From NCBI GenBank assembly GCA_017694755.1, contig JADIMO010000117.1, forward strand, positions 1 to 32,296: a DNA stretch of 32,296 bases. Direction: 5' to 3'. This document shows, one piece after another, positions 1 to 8,347 of the stretch. Positions within the stretch are counted from its first letter, which is position 1, and each line of letters starts with the position of its first letter. This stretch comes from Candidatus Cryptobacteroides merdavium. GTDB taxonomy: Bacteria > Bacteroidota > Bacteroidia > Bacteroidales > UBA932. The notes beneath the pieces were generated by a model. The model was not told the origin of the DNA and made no database searches. It saw only the letters and a list, made by a program, of their open reading frames with translations. A program made the position numbers and the translations under genes.

Positions 1-37
1 ATTTTTACCGATTATGACAAATTCAGGGATAAATGAA

Positions 38-850
38 CTATTCCCTGTAATCCGATGGATTTACTCCCAGGTTCTGTTGTACATAGCGACTGAAATAGGC
101 GGGTGATGAAAATCCGAACATATCGGAAATCTGGACAAACGATAACGATTTATTCCGTAACAGACGGGAAATGTCGAGAATCGTATAACGGTTGATCCAA
201 TAGTTGGCGCCGTATCCACTGACCTTTTTAGACACTTCCGACAAATATTTCGGTGTTATGCAGAGGCAATCGGCATAATAAGTCACTTCCCGATGTTCGC
301 GATAAGTTCCTGCTTCCAGCATTTTCAGAAACCTGTTCATAATGGAGGCATTCTGTGTTGATATATCACTTTCACCGTACAAACTTGCGTGGAAGTCAAA
401 AAAATCGAGAATAGTGGCTTGCATTGCATTGATTAGTGTTTCCAGATAAAAGTGGTGTCCTGAATTCTGAATGCGCAGTTCCAGCTGCTCGAAATCCCTG
501 CGGCAGACGATTTGCTGTTCCGGCGTGAGGTGCATGACGGGATTAAGGAACAGGGCCAGAGATCCTTTCATGCCGTAATTACTTTGAGGTGTAGACAATT
601 CTATAAACTCAGGGGTAGCATAAATGATCTTGCACCGGAAGTCCTCCGAAGGTTGTACCTTATCAATCATTTTCCGTTTGCGGATAATTGACAGATCACC
701 GGCGTGCAACTCGAATTCCCGTTCGTTGAAACGGTAGCAACATGTTCCGCCTAAGCAAAGCATGTGCGCAAGATACTCCTTCTCCGAATCGATTTTTACT
801 ACACCGAGTCGATCAGCTATGATAAGGTCTTTATATTCATTCATATACAT
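38..850 (-). CDS. AraC-family transcriptional regulator
   Basis: Cytoplasmic DNA-binding regulator, about 270 aa. The last ~100 residues form a typical AraC double helix-turn-helix: the first helix pair lies around ADCLCITPKYLSEVSKK and the second around ISDMFGFSSPAYFSRYVQ, ending with the NPSDYR signature. The first ~130 residues look like a cupin-type sensor domain (for example YRFNEREFELHAGDLSII). The frame is open up to a TTG at 871, but I prefer ATG 850 (or 844) because a -7-like box TATTTTTG lies at 869-876. It is the last minus-strand gene of the redox/hydrolase cluster, 60-90 bp beyond a flavodoxin gene, and is the only regulator in the cluster, so control of the cluster is a reasonable inference. 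The inducer is unknown. Confidence 0.93.
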   Translation of the reverse strand: MYMNEYKDLIIADRLGVVKIDSEKEYLAHMLCLGGTCCYRFNEREFELHAGDLSIIRKRKMIDKVQPSEDFRCKIIYATPEFIELSTPQSNYGMKGSLALFLNPVMHLTPEQQIVCRRDFEQLELRIQNSGHHFYLETLINAMQATILDFFDFHASLYGESDISTQNASIMNRFLKMLEAGTYREHREVTYYADCLCITPKYLSEVSKKVSGYGANYWINRYTILDISRLLRNKSLSFVQISDMFGFSSPAYFSRYVQQNLGVNPSDYRE

Positions 851-868
851 TTTAAGTTCATCCGAGTT

Positions 869-876
869 CAAAAATA
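869..876 (-). promoter_or_regulatory. Possible -7 box of the AraC gene
   Basis: TATTTTTG on the minus strand fits the Bacteroidota -7 consensus TAnnTTTG and lies about 20 nt before the preferred ATG. No TTTG is visible 19-21 bp upstream, so the -33 half is missing or degenerate. Confidence 0.35.
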
Positions 877-934
877 AGCATAAAAGTTGAATCGGGCTGC
901 AATCAGAACGGAAAATCTTCCACCAGATGTAGTT

Positions 935-1534
935 TCACGGGATGATGCGGATTGTCCGGAGCCACTCTTCGACACCAGTCGTATTACGTCCTGTTTTTCC
1001 AAATCCCTGCAGATGGACGGAACCGGGAGTAAGTTCCACGATCTTGGCGAGTGTCTCCTCCCTATAAGTCGATGAGTAAGTACAGAACGGTACGATAATC
1101 TTGTCTGAAAAATCATATTCCGAACTTTCGAGAAACGACCACACGGCCATCGGTGCCGTATGCCACCAGACAGGACAACCCACGAATACTACATCGTAGT
1201 CGTCAAGATTATCCACCGTACCGCTCAATTCAGGACGGACACCGTAATCCAACTCCTCTCGGGCGATCTCCGTACATTCGTTGTAATCCGAAGGATATGG
1301 ATTGGCAGTTTCGATATGGAACAGCGTGCCGCCTGTCATATTCGCAATTGTCTCCGCCAAATGTTGCGTATTGCCGCTCCAACTGAAATAAGCAATAAGG
1401 ATTTTGCGATTTGCGTTGTACTCGATTGAATCATGCTGATATAACGGAGTATCGGAACCTTCATCTTTCGAACAGGCAGACAATACGGCCAATATCACTG
1501 ACAAACAGGTTAAGAAAAATAGCTTATGTTTCAT
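935..1534 (-). CDS. Flavodoxin-family lipoprotein
   Basis: 199 aa from ATG 1534 (an in-frame ATG at 1540 adds two residues). Residues 1-21 are an SPII signal peptide ending LAVLSAC. The next residues, SKDEG, resemble the K-(D/E)2 lipoprotein export signal known in Bacteroidota, so surface exposure is possible. From about residue 45 a flavodoxin fold follows: strand 1 and FMN phosphate loop ILIAYFSWSGNTQ, then VFVGCPVWWHTAPM around residues 113-127 and a short C-terminal domain. It resembles the Flavodoxin_4 family. It is closely related to the gene at 9580 on the other side of the cluster, with shared features such as FCTYSSTYREETLA versus FCTYASTYRDETLA. Electron donor and substrate cannot be read from the sequence. 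Confidence 0.9.
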   Translation of the reverse strand: MKHKLFFLTCLSVILAVLSACSKDEGSDTPLYQHDSIEYNANRKILIAYFSWSGNTQHLAETIANMTGGTLFHIETANPYPSDYNECTEIAREELDYGVRPELSGTVDNLDDYDVVFVGCPVWWHTAPMAVWSFLESSEYDFSDKIIVPFCTYSSTYREETLAKIVELTPGSVHLQGFGKTGRNTTGVEEWLRTIRIIP

Positions 1535-1557
1535 ATACATCCATTAAGGGTTATACA

Positions 1558-2161
1558 TTATTCTGTCATTCCGATTTCCCGCAACCAGTTCAGGATACCC
1601 TCTCTTGAAGTCGCCGTGTTGTTACGTGAAATGCTGTAACCGTCAACCATCGTGGCATCCGGCACCAATTCCCGGATATCTTCCAATGTCCCCGACCATC
1701 CGCTTCCGTCATGCGTAGAGAAAGGAATGAGAGTCTTACCACCACAATCGAATTTATCAAAGAAAGAATACATCGCCATAGGCATCTGATACCACCAGAT
1801 CGGATAGCCGACAAAGATCACATCGTAATCATCAAAATTGTCTATCTCCGTAGCGAGTGTCGGATGAATATCGTTCTGACGTTCATTGTCCGCCTGGGCT
1901 GCCAAATCATCGAAGTTGTCAGGATAAGGCTGTGCTGTCTGTATGCGGATCATATCGCCACCTGTTGCTTCTTGAATTACGGTAGCCACATACTGGACGC
2001 TGCCGTAGAGTTCTCCGTCCACAATGACCCGGCTTGCCGAGGTCACGGCATCAATACCGTCAGGAAGCGGCTCGGTTGTTGTCAGGCCCGTTTTCTGAAC
2101 ATGCAGTTATCAGACCGCTGGCAAAGAGCAGCGACATCAATGTTAAAAAACACTTTTTCAT
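1558..2161 (-). pseudogene. Broken flavodoxin-family lipoprotein gene
   Basis: Two parts lie in different frames. ATG 2161 starts a 33-codon stretch with a good SPII signal peptide (MKKCFLTLMSLLFASGLITAC) that stops at TGA 2062-2060. The flavodoxin part is in the next frame, opens only after a TAA, and reads PLPDGIDAVTSASRVIVDGE, then VIFVGYPIWWYQMPMAMYSF, to the stop at 1558; inside it the first possible start is GTG 2046 (162 aa). As I recall, intact relatives carry a first beta strand of the type K-x-LVVYYS just before the PLPDG-like segment. That strand is absent here, so a small deletion that also shifted the frame would explain both defects. A 162-aa product would be cytosolic and lack the FMN phosphate loop. 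A sequencing error could explain the frameshift but not the missing strand. Confidence 0.75.
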
Positions 2162-2174
2162 ATCTATTCTTTTG

Positions 2175-3392
2175 TTAATTATTGGCCATTATTCTGCTCA
2201 TCCAGCTGTCAAAGCTGACCATCCATTCCTCATGGGTATATCCGAAACCGTGCGGCATACCTTCATATTCGTGTTCTTCCACCTCCACACCCGCTTCACG
2301 CACAGCATCAGCACACGCCTGGAACTGGCGATAGAACGGGTCTCTCGTACCGTAGGCAAAGAATGTGGGCGGAATCTTAGACGCGCGGAATTCCTCCACA
2401 TCGGTCGAAGCGACACTCAACCTTCCATAGAAAGCGTAAATCATCCCGATGGTACAGACATCGGCGGATACCCCGTCAAGCGCATCCGGGCGATAGTCGG
2501 AAGCGAGGGCGGTACCGTTTACCAGACCATCGAAGTGGAGGGCCTCATCACCGCAGAGAATACCTCCGGCAGAAAAACCCACGGAAGCAATGTCATCAGG
2601 ATCTATTCCATAGTCTGCGGCGTGCTGACGGACAAAACGGACGGCCCGGGCAAGGTCTAGACTGCCTTCTTCCATCGTGTATGGACGTACACGGTAGTTT
2701 ACTACAAAAGCCTGATAACCATGACGGGCAAACCATTGGGCCACCGGAGTACCTTCCATCCGGTCGCTTCGGAACTGGAAAGCACCGCCCGCGCATACGA
2801 GTACGGCACCTTTTATCGTCATACCCTCATCTACCGGGAAATAATTCATATATGGACGGAACGATGGCGGGTCCTGGTAAGCCCCTTGACTGCCTGTGTA
2901 GTCCGTGATCTTTGCCATATTGTCTTCCGACCACAGATAAATGGTAGCGGCCAACGGGTCCTGACCATCATCCCCGCCGACAGGAGGCATGTCATCGTCC
3001 GAACCGGCAAGTGTCATAAACCGACGGGACTGGCCGTAAACCGTACCTTCGGGAGTTGTGGCGTACGCCCGGACATAGTAGGTCGTATTTGCAGAAAGTC
3101 CAGTGACATAACAGGCGAACGAACTTGCTTCGCCTGCCCCGACATTGTGGCTGCCGGAAATGGTCGGATTGTCTGTTGTCGCCCAACAGATACCGAACTC
3201 GCTTACTGTTTGCACCTCTCCGGCAACTTGTCCTCCGGAGATGGCGTTTTCTGAGGTTATCGCCGTAACTTCAGCTGTTGTGACACGGATCGCATTGTCG
3301 GGCATCGGATTTTCCGAGTGCCCGTCACATCCCGTCGTTGTCGTAACGGCAAGCAGCGTCAATGCAATGTAAGGAAATATTTTTTTCTTCAT
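2175..3392 (-). CDS. Lipoprotein alpha/beta-hydrolase (esterase) with N-terminal Ig/Fn3-like domain
   Basis: 405 aa from ATG 3392 (the open frame extends to a TTG at 3398). An SPII signal peptide ends TTTTGC around residue 22. Residues ~35-130 form an Ig/Fn3-like module common in Bacteroidales surface proteins (GLSANTTYYVRAYA). Residues ~150-405 are an esterase of the BD-FAE/HSL type: oxyanion segment CAGGAFQF, nucleophile motif GFSAGG, acid in YGTRDPFY and histidine in MPHGFG, so the catalytic triad is intact. This suggests an envelope enzyme removing acyl groups from carbohydrate or a small ester; the substrate is not evident. The next gene downstream, the broken flavodoxin, starts 13 bp away. 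Upstream there are 106 bp to the preceding hydrolase gene, containing a direct repeat. Confidence 0.9.
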   Translation of the reverse strand: MKKKIFPYIALTLLAVTTTTGCDGHSENPMPDNAIRVTTAEVTAITSENAISGGQVAGEVQTVSEFGICWATTDNPTISGSHNVGAGEASSFACYVTGLSANTTYYVRAYATTPEGTVYGQSRRFMTLAGSDDDMPPVGGDDGQDPLAATIYLWSEDNMAKITDYTGSQGAYQDPPSFRPYMNYFPVDEGMTIKGAVLVCAGGAFQFRSDRMEGTPVAQWFARHGYQAFVVNYRVRPYTMEEGSLDLARAVRFVRQHAADYGIDPDDIASVGFSAGGILCGDEALHFDGLVNGTALASDYRPDALDGVSADVCTIGMIYAFYGRLSVASTDVEEFRASKIPPTFFAYGTRDPFYRQFQACADAVREAGVEVEEHEYEGMPHGFGYTHEEWMVSFDSWMSRIMANN

Positions 3393-3414
3393 AATCAAAT
3401 CTTGTTACCGAAGT

Positions 3415-3444
3415 TATCGCTTCATACTCATACCGGTATCGCTT
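3415..3444 (-). promoter_or_regulatory. Candidate operator: AAGCGATA direct repeat with 22-bp period
   Basis: The octamer AAGCGATA (minus strand) occurs at 3415-3422 and 3437-3444, a period of 22 bp, 22-52 bp ahead of the lipoprotein esterase start. Two half-sites in direct repeat about two helical turns apart is the usual layout for AraC-family binding sites. The link to the local AraC protein is inference. Confidence 0.3.
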
Positions 3445-3498
3445 GACAGTCCAATCTGTAGAATTGTCGCTGCTATTGGCATGGGCGCCACGGGCAGA

Positions 3499-4602
3499 TT
3501 AAAGGTAATTGCCGAAAAACTCCGTCAGTTTTTCCACCGCCATGTCCACATACTCCGGTACATAGTAGGTCCTGATATGTGTCGCACCGGGAATCAGGAA
3601 CAGCTCCTTGTTCTGTGTTCCTGTCGCCTTGCTGTAGCACTGCTCGGTCATGTAGAACGTGTCGGCAATACTTCCGGCAATCATCAGGAGCGGCTGGTTG
3701 ATAAGATACATTCCTTCACTGGCATCGAATGCCATCAGGTCCACAAGACTGCTCTTCGTGTAGCGGAATGTCGAGTTGGGATGCACATGGCTCTGGAGAT
3801 AATATTCATAACCGTCACGGTAAAGGTCGAACGGAAGTTCTGCAGCCTCGTCCGGTGTCATTCCGCTCATGTCTCCCACGTATTCGATCTCACCGCCTTC
3901 GGCCTCTTTCTGACGGGCGACACAGGCATCGGCAAGACCTTCCTGCACCTGGCCGATTTGAGAATCAAGGAATCCGTTGCGGCGTACCAGTCCCGAATTG
4001 AACATGCTGAGCGTAGCCACAGCCTTGAAGCGCTTGTCGGTCTGGGCAGTTTTCAGCGTATATCCGCCACCTCCGCAGATACCAAGGATACCCACACGCT
4101 GCGGATCTACACCAGGATATTGCAACAGGATGTCGGCCGCCCGGCGAATGTCTTCGATACGGTTGGCAGGTTTGTCCGTATTGCGCGGCTCACCTTCACT
4201 GGCACCCTGATAGGCAGCATCAAAAGCCAGACAGATATAACCCTGTTCGGCCATGCGTTGGCTGTAAAGACCGGCAACCTGTTCCTTTACGCCACCGTTG
4301 GGGTGCGCCACGACAAGAGCGGGAAATTTTTTTGTTCCGTCGTAATCCGCCGGTGTATAGACATTGGCAACGATTTTCAGTCCGTTCAATTCGTAAGTTA
4401 TGGGATGGATGTTTACTGCTCCTGCTTTGTTTTCCGTAATGGCGCCGGCATAAACCAGCCCCCACGGATTGCCGTTATGGCTTCTGAAAGCCGACATATC
4501 GGTCTCTGCGAATGATTTGTTCTCTTTCATGATCTCCTGTGCGTTAATTGTATTGCATACGGCCATCGCTGCACACAATACGGTTGTTACTATCTTGTTC
4601 AT
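3499..4602 (-). CDS. Exported dienelactone-hydrolase-like alpha/beta hydrolase
   Basis: 367 aa from ATG 4602; the frame is open further upstream, but ATG 4602 starts a proper Sec signal peptide ([21 protein letters not shown], cut before QE). The fold resembles DLH or YcjY-like hydrolases: strand [16 protein letters not shown], then the nucleophile elbow GICGGGG near residue 170, so cysteine rather than serine is the probable nucleophile. A candidate acid lies in AGSIADTFY and the histidine in [10 protein letters not shown]. Predicted location is the periplasm. A -7-like box TACCTTTG lies 34-41 bp before the start, so this gene probably opens its own transcription unit with the downstream esterase and flavodoxin genes. 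The substrate is unknown. Confidence 0.9.
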   Translation of the reverse strand: MNKIVTTVLCAAMAVCNTINAQEIMKENKSFAETDMSAFRSHNGNPWGLVYAGAITENKAGAVNIHPITYELNGLKIVANVYTPADYDGTKKFPALVVAHPNGGVKEQVAGLYSQRMAEQGYICLAFDAAYQGASEGEPRNTDKPANRIEDIRRAADILLQYPGVDPQRVGILGICGGGGYTLKTAQTDKRFKAVATLSMFNSGLVRRNGFLDSQIGQVQEGLADACVARQKEAEGGEIEYVGDMSGMTPDEAAELPFDLYRDGYEYYLQSHVHPNSTFRYTKSSLVDLMAFDASEGMYLINQPLLMIAGSIADTFYMTEQCYSKATGTQNKELFLIPGATHIRTYYVPEYVDMAVEKLTEFFGNYL

Positions 4603-4635
4603 CTTTAAATATTTATTGTTTCTTGAATGACATTG

Positions 4636-4643
4636 CAAAGGTA
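4636..4643 (-). promoter_or_regulatory. -7 promoter box upstream of the DLH-like hydrolase
   Basis: TACCTTTG fits TAnnTTTG. The 15-nt stretch TACCTTTGCAATGTC starting here is repeated exactly at 9346-9360, ahead of the secreted AKR, so the two transcription units may share control. No clear TTTG -33 element is visible. Confidence 0.55.
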
Positions 4644-4688
4644 GTATGGATGCCAACTACCCATTTTACACTATTGTCGGTAAGAAAT

Positions 4689-6614
4689 TCAATTTTTGCG
4701 GGAGATGTGTCTCTCCCAAAACCTGACGGCCTCTTTTTCCCAACCTTCGGCACTTGTACCGGTTCCCAACCCGAAACCATGACGCAGGTTGGGGTACAGG
4801 TGGAACTCGGCATCAATGCCGAGCGCCTGAAGATTATTCACGCGCTGCTGCATGACGGAAGCGCTGGCAATGGCATCGTTGTCCCCGATTAGGGCGTATG
4901 TCGGCGGATCGTCAGCGGTATAGTCGCTGTGGCTGGTATAGCCCATGATGACAGCTGCCGGTCGGGCATGCTCAATTCCGATGAATCCCTGTGTGCCGTA
5001 TGAGCCGAGGTAGGCTGCCATACGCGCCCCTGCCGAGCCGCCCCAGAGTGAATAGTCCCCGGTCGCCACCTGCAACTCGTCAGCATGACGAATGATGAAG
5101 TCAATGGCCTGTGCAAGATCTTCGCAGGCTACCTGGGCACCACCTGTACGGTATTGGATTGAGAAAGCGTTGTAACCCATTTTACTCAATGCGATGGCCA
5201 GCGGGAATCCCTCATGGATGGCTCCGACATAGGAAAAGCCACCTCCGGGGCAGACAATGGCAAACGGACGGCCCGGCTCTCCCCGGAAAAAGAACAGTCC
5301 CGTATTGTTCTTGCGCGGATCCGCCTGCTTGTCGGAATCGGAGTAGATGTCGTAGAAGAGTCTGTTGCCCGCATGCACATGGTCGATCATCGTGTTGATG
5401 GTCTCCACGGCCTCTTCGCCCGTCACGTAGTTGTGATAGGGCAACAGACGTGCCACGTCGGCAAGTCGCATTCCGCCATCATAAATCCGCTCGGCAGGCA
5501 GAATGAACAGCCCGAATCCGTTGAAAGCTTCATGTTCCACAACATCCTTCACTGTATTCGAAATAGTCAAATGCCCGTAAGTATCCATATTTCCGTTTTG
5601 TCCGTTCGGGAAGAAAAAAGGCAGCGCATTATAGAGATATTCCGCCATTGGCCGGAACTCATGCCGGGCGCCGTCCTTTTCGTGAAAGGTAAGGTTGGAA
5701 AGCCTGAAGACGTCCGTTAGTTGTGACATAGCCTCAATTTGTACCAATGTCTCTCTGTAGGCGGAATCTTCCGTGCCACTTGCAGCCCAAATGTAGAAAC
5801 CTGTATCTGCGTATGGGGATTGGCGGACGATGTCGGCAAGATATTCCGCGGTTTCCATCGGACGATTCATTCCGGCAAACGCACCCAACGACCAGCAGTC
5901 GGCGCTGACAGGCATAAAGTATTTGAAATAAGCGAGCGTGTGTTCAAGAGCATAGCACGTCGTTACGGCGCCCATCGAGAAACCGCCGATGGCCCGATGT
6001 TCACGTGAGGCCTCCAATCCTGCGGCATCCGTACTTTCGGCGTATGTCCGGTAACGGCTCTCGACAAGAGGGATAAGGTCGTTTACGAGTTCCTGCGGCA
6101 GTGCTTCGCAATACGGGTCGGCATCCACGTAGTCCGGTGTCGGCTCTCCGTAGTTGTAACTCGGTGAAACGACGATGGTCGGGGCCATATCCCCGTTTCC
6201 CGTCATGTGGTCGAGCAGTTTCCGCACCAGTCCGTCTTCGGCTTCGAATGTTGTAGCTGCCGTAGCGTAGTGTCCATGGACCAAATACAGCACATTGTAA
6301 CGTTGATTGATATTTTCTCCGTACCTATAAGGCAGATAGACATAAGCCGTATTGGTACGTGTCCTTCCTGTCCCTTCGGCATAATCGCGTGTATTATAAT
6401 CGATACGCACCACTTCACCACGGTGTTCAGCCTCCTGTCCGTAAATAACAGGGACAGAAGCTGTCTTGCTTATCAGATCTGTATAGTCCTGGGATGTGTC
6501 TGGCTTTTCAGTGCCATCCTGATCCGGCGGCAAAACGGGCCGGTCCCCTTCGATGTCAGAACAGGAGGACATACACAGGCAACAAAGCAGTAATTGCATC
6601 ATTATCTTTTTCAT
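4689..6614 (-). CDS. Two-domain esterase lipoprotein (feruloyl-esterase-like plus BD-FAE-like)
   Basis: 641 aa with an SPII signal (MKKIMMQLLLCCLCMSSC). Domain 1, about residues 45-335, resembles the esterase D/Fae1 group (PF00756): VLYLVHGHY, nucleophile GGFSMGA, acid in SGTEDSAY, histidine in GARHEFRP. Domain 2, about residues 360-640, is a BD-FAE/acetylesterase-like hydrolase: oxyanion VCPGGGFSY, nucleophile GGSAGA, acid in IGDNDAIA, histidine in LRHGFGLG. Both triads are complete, so this is a tandem bifunctional enzyme and not a decayed fusion. Such fusions are known for removing feruloyl and acetyl groups from xylan in Bacteroidetes; here there is no SusCD or glycoside hydrolase beside it. 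Its start codon overlaps the stop of the RibD-like gene by 4 bp (ATGA), indicating translational coupling. Confidence 0.9.
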   Translation of the reverse strand: MKKIMMQLLLCCLCMSSCSDIEGDRPVLPPDQDGTEKPDTSQDYTDLISKTASVPVIYGQEAEHRGEVVRIDYNTRDYAEGTGRTRTNTAYVYLPYRYGENINQRYNVLYLVHGHYATAATTFEAEDGLVRKLLDHMTGNGDMAPTIVVSPSYNYGEPTPDYVDADPYCEALPQELVNDLIPLVESRYRTYAESTDAAGLEASREHRAIGGFSMGAVTTCYALEHTLAYFKYFMPVSADCWSLGAFAGMNRPMETAEYLADIVRQSPYADTGFYIWAASGTEDSAYRETLVQIEAMSQLTDVFRLSNLTFHEKDGARHEFRPMAEYLYNALPFFFPNGQNGNMDTYGHLTISNTVKDVVEHEAFNGFGLFILPAERIYDGGMRLADVARLLPYHNYVTGEEAVETINTMIDHVHAGNRLFYDIYSDSDKQADPRKNNTGLFFFRGEPGRPFAIVCPGGGFSYVGAIHEGFPLAIALSKMGYNAFSIQYRTGGAQVACEDLAQAIDFIIRHADELQVATGDYSLWGGSAGARMAAYLGSYGTQGFIGIEHARPAAVIMGYTSHSDYTADDPPTYALIGDNDAIASASVMQQRVNNLQALGIDAEFHLYPNLRHGFGLGTGTSAEGWEKEAVRFWERHISRKN

Positions 6615-7330
6615 TTGCGATAGTCCTTATGAAATTTGTATTGGATCCACATGACTCCATGTTCACGCTGCGAAGCGGAGAGCAGTTGCAGACGTTGTCC
6701 TTGCGCTGGATATTCGGTTATCCCGCCTGTATACTCGAAGATGGAGGGAACTCCGGAAAGCCCGTCGATACCGGGATAGACTACAAGACTCAATTCGTCG
6801 ATCAGACCTTCAGCCAGTAACGCTCCGTTAAGAATTCCGCCTCCCTGTACCGAGACGGAGCGGATTCCGAACTCACGTCCGACAGCTTCAAATCCGGCAC
6901 GAAGATCGGTCGCATCGCTGACAAGGACATAGGATATCTGCCTTTCACGCAGGTGGGCAAGGTATTCCTCTGTCGCATTCCGTCCCAGGATGACAAGGAT
7001 GTTGTCGCCCCTGATGACTGGGGAGGTAAAGTAGATGTCGGCCTCCGGATCGGCGATGATGAACATCCGCCGCGAGCATCGTTCGCCGACAAATACAGAA
7101 GGAGAGTCCGGCTGCACGGTATGTCCGTTCACGCCCCATTTATAAGGGAACACGGCACGGAGTGTATTTTTACCGAACATCCACGCGTCCGTGTTCAGCT
7201 CACAGCCAAGGGCTGCATAAACCTCCAATGGTTTCGAGGCCGGTGTACCGTCGAATGGCGGTGTCCATCGGTCGTTGAGCAACCGTCCGTCGACGGAGCT
7301 CATGATATGGCATATTATTCTCGGTTTCAT
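6611..7330 (-). CDS. RibD C-terminal/dihydrofolate-reductase-like protein
   Basis: 239 aa, no signal peptide, so cytoplasmic. The start CHIMSSVDGRL and the later QGGGILNGALLAEGLIDELSL (about residues 163-183) are hallmarks of the RibD_C reductase fold that uses NAD(P)H. There is no deaminase domain, so this is not a complete riboflavin RibD but one of the stand-alone family members, often annotated as dihydrofolate reductase family protein. It overlaps both neighbours by 4 bp, so it lies inside an operon with an AKR upstream and the esterase lipoprotein downstream. The probable role is reduction of a small molecule; the true substrate is not visible. Confidence 0.88.
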   Translation of the reverse strand: MKPRIICHIMSSVDGRLLNDRWTPPFDGTPASKPLEVYAALGCELNTDAWMFGKNTLRAVFPYKWGVNGHTVQPDSPSVFVGERCSRRMFIIADPEADIYFTSPVIRGDNILVILGRNATEEYLAHLRERQISYVLVSDATDLRAGFEAVGREFGIRSVSVQGGGILNGALLAEGLIDELSLVVYPGIDGLSGVPSIFEYTGGITEYPAQGQRLQLLSASQREHGVMWIQYKFHKDYRK

Positions 7331-8337
7331 ATCTTTTTCTTTAAGGGTGAACCTCCGAATACTTCGCTCATCGGTATCGTCGCAAGGGCATCATCAATAG
7401 CCTGTACCTGCCCGGCAGACAGTCGGATATCGGCCGCCCCGATGTTCTCTTTCAGTCGGCACAGATGCCGTGTCCCCGGAATAGGGACGATCCACGGTCT
7501 TTTGTTCATCATCCACGCCAGTGCGATTTGCGACGGGGTTGCATGATGCTCTTCCGCCAGGTCTCCGACAAGTGCAAGGAGCGGACGGTTCTGATCGAAA
7601 CTCTCCCTGTGGAACTGAGGCATCGATGCCCTGTAATCGGTTGCTGGGTCGAATGTCGTATCCGCCGTATAACAATCGGTCAGCAAGCCGTTGGCCAGCG
7701 GGGAGAAAGCCACGAAACCGACACCCAGCTCCTCAAGCGTCGGAAACAGGGACTCGTGCCACCGGGCCATCATCGAATAACGGTTCTGTACGGCCGTAAC
7801 CGGACAGACCCTGTGGGCACGGCGCAGGTACTCCTCCGTGGCTTCAGAAATTCCCCAGTGAAGGATCTTCCCTTCACGGATCAGGTCAGACATAACGTCG
7901 GCCACCGTCTCAGGCTCGACATCCGGATCAATGCGGTGCTGGTAGTAGAGGTCGATATAGTCTGTGTGCAGGCGGCGGAGCGATCCTTCAACCGAGCGGC
8001 GGATTGCCGTTGGATGCGAGTCCGTTATGATGGCATGGGGGCCCGCGGCTTCCGGTGAGTCGAAGGTCAGTCCGAATTTCGTGGCGATGACCACCCGGTC
8101 CCGAAAGGGTCTCAATGCCTCGCCCAACAGTTCTTCGTTATCATGCGGACGGTCGGGGGTTCCATAGACCTCCGCCGTATCGAAAAAGGTATATCCCATG
8201 TCAACGGCATCGGCCAGAAGTCCCGTCATCTGCCGTCTGTCTGCAGGAGCACCATAAGCATGGCTCATGCCCATGCAGCCCAAACCTATCGGGGAAACGC
8301 GGAGCCCGCTTAGACCCAATACTTTGTAGTTCATCAT
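7327..8337 (-). CDS. Aldo/keto reductase (cytoplasmic)
   Basis: 336 aa AKR with NAD(P)H-dependent TIM-barrel features: GLGCMGMSHAYG near the N-terminus, and the catalytic tetrad visible as Asp and Tyr in FFDTAEVYG, Lys in VIATKFG and His in YYQHRID. The C-terminal cofactor region includes IVPIPGTRHLCRLKENIGA. It resembles the AKR13/YakC-like group. No signal peptide. The start is MMNYKV with two possible ATGs (8337 or 8334). It sits 10 bp after the secreted AKR gene and overlaps the RibD-like gene by 4 bp, so it is co-transcribed with them. A role in aldehyde or quinone reduction is inference. Confidence 0.93.
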   Translation of the reverse strand: MMNYKVLGLSGLRVSPIGLGCMGMSHAYGAPADRRQMTGLLADAVDMGYTFFDTAEVYGTPDRPHDNEELLGEALRPFRDRVVIATKFGLTFDSPEAAGPHAIITDSHPTAIRRSVEGSLRRLHTDYIDLYYQHRIDPDVEPETVADVMSDLIREGKILHWGISEATEEYLRRAHRVCPVTAVQNRYSMMARWHESLFPTLEELGVGFVAFSPLANGLLTDCYTADTTFDPATDYRASMPQFHRESFDQNRPLLALVGDLAEEHHATPSQIALAWMMNKRPWIVPIPGTRHLCRLKENIGAADIRLSAGQVQAIDDALATIPMSEVFGGSPLKKKI

Positions 8338-8347
8338 ATCGTTTTAT

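Noticed and set aside
2046..2100. Programmed frameshift joining signal peptide and flavodoxin
   Set aside because: No classical slippery heptamer or downstream stimulator is seen, and the first flavodoxin strand would still be missing after a shift; mutation is simpler.
3481..4515. 344-codon open frame on the plus strand opposite the DLH-like hydrolase
   Set aside because: It is antisense to a gene with a signal peptide and a catalytic motif, has no recognisable family features, and its composition is what the reverse strand of a GC-richer gene produces.
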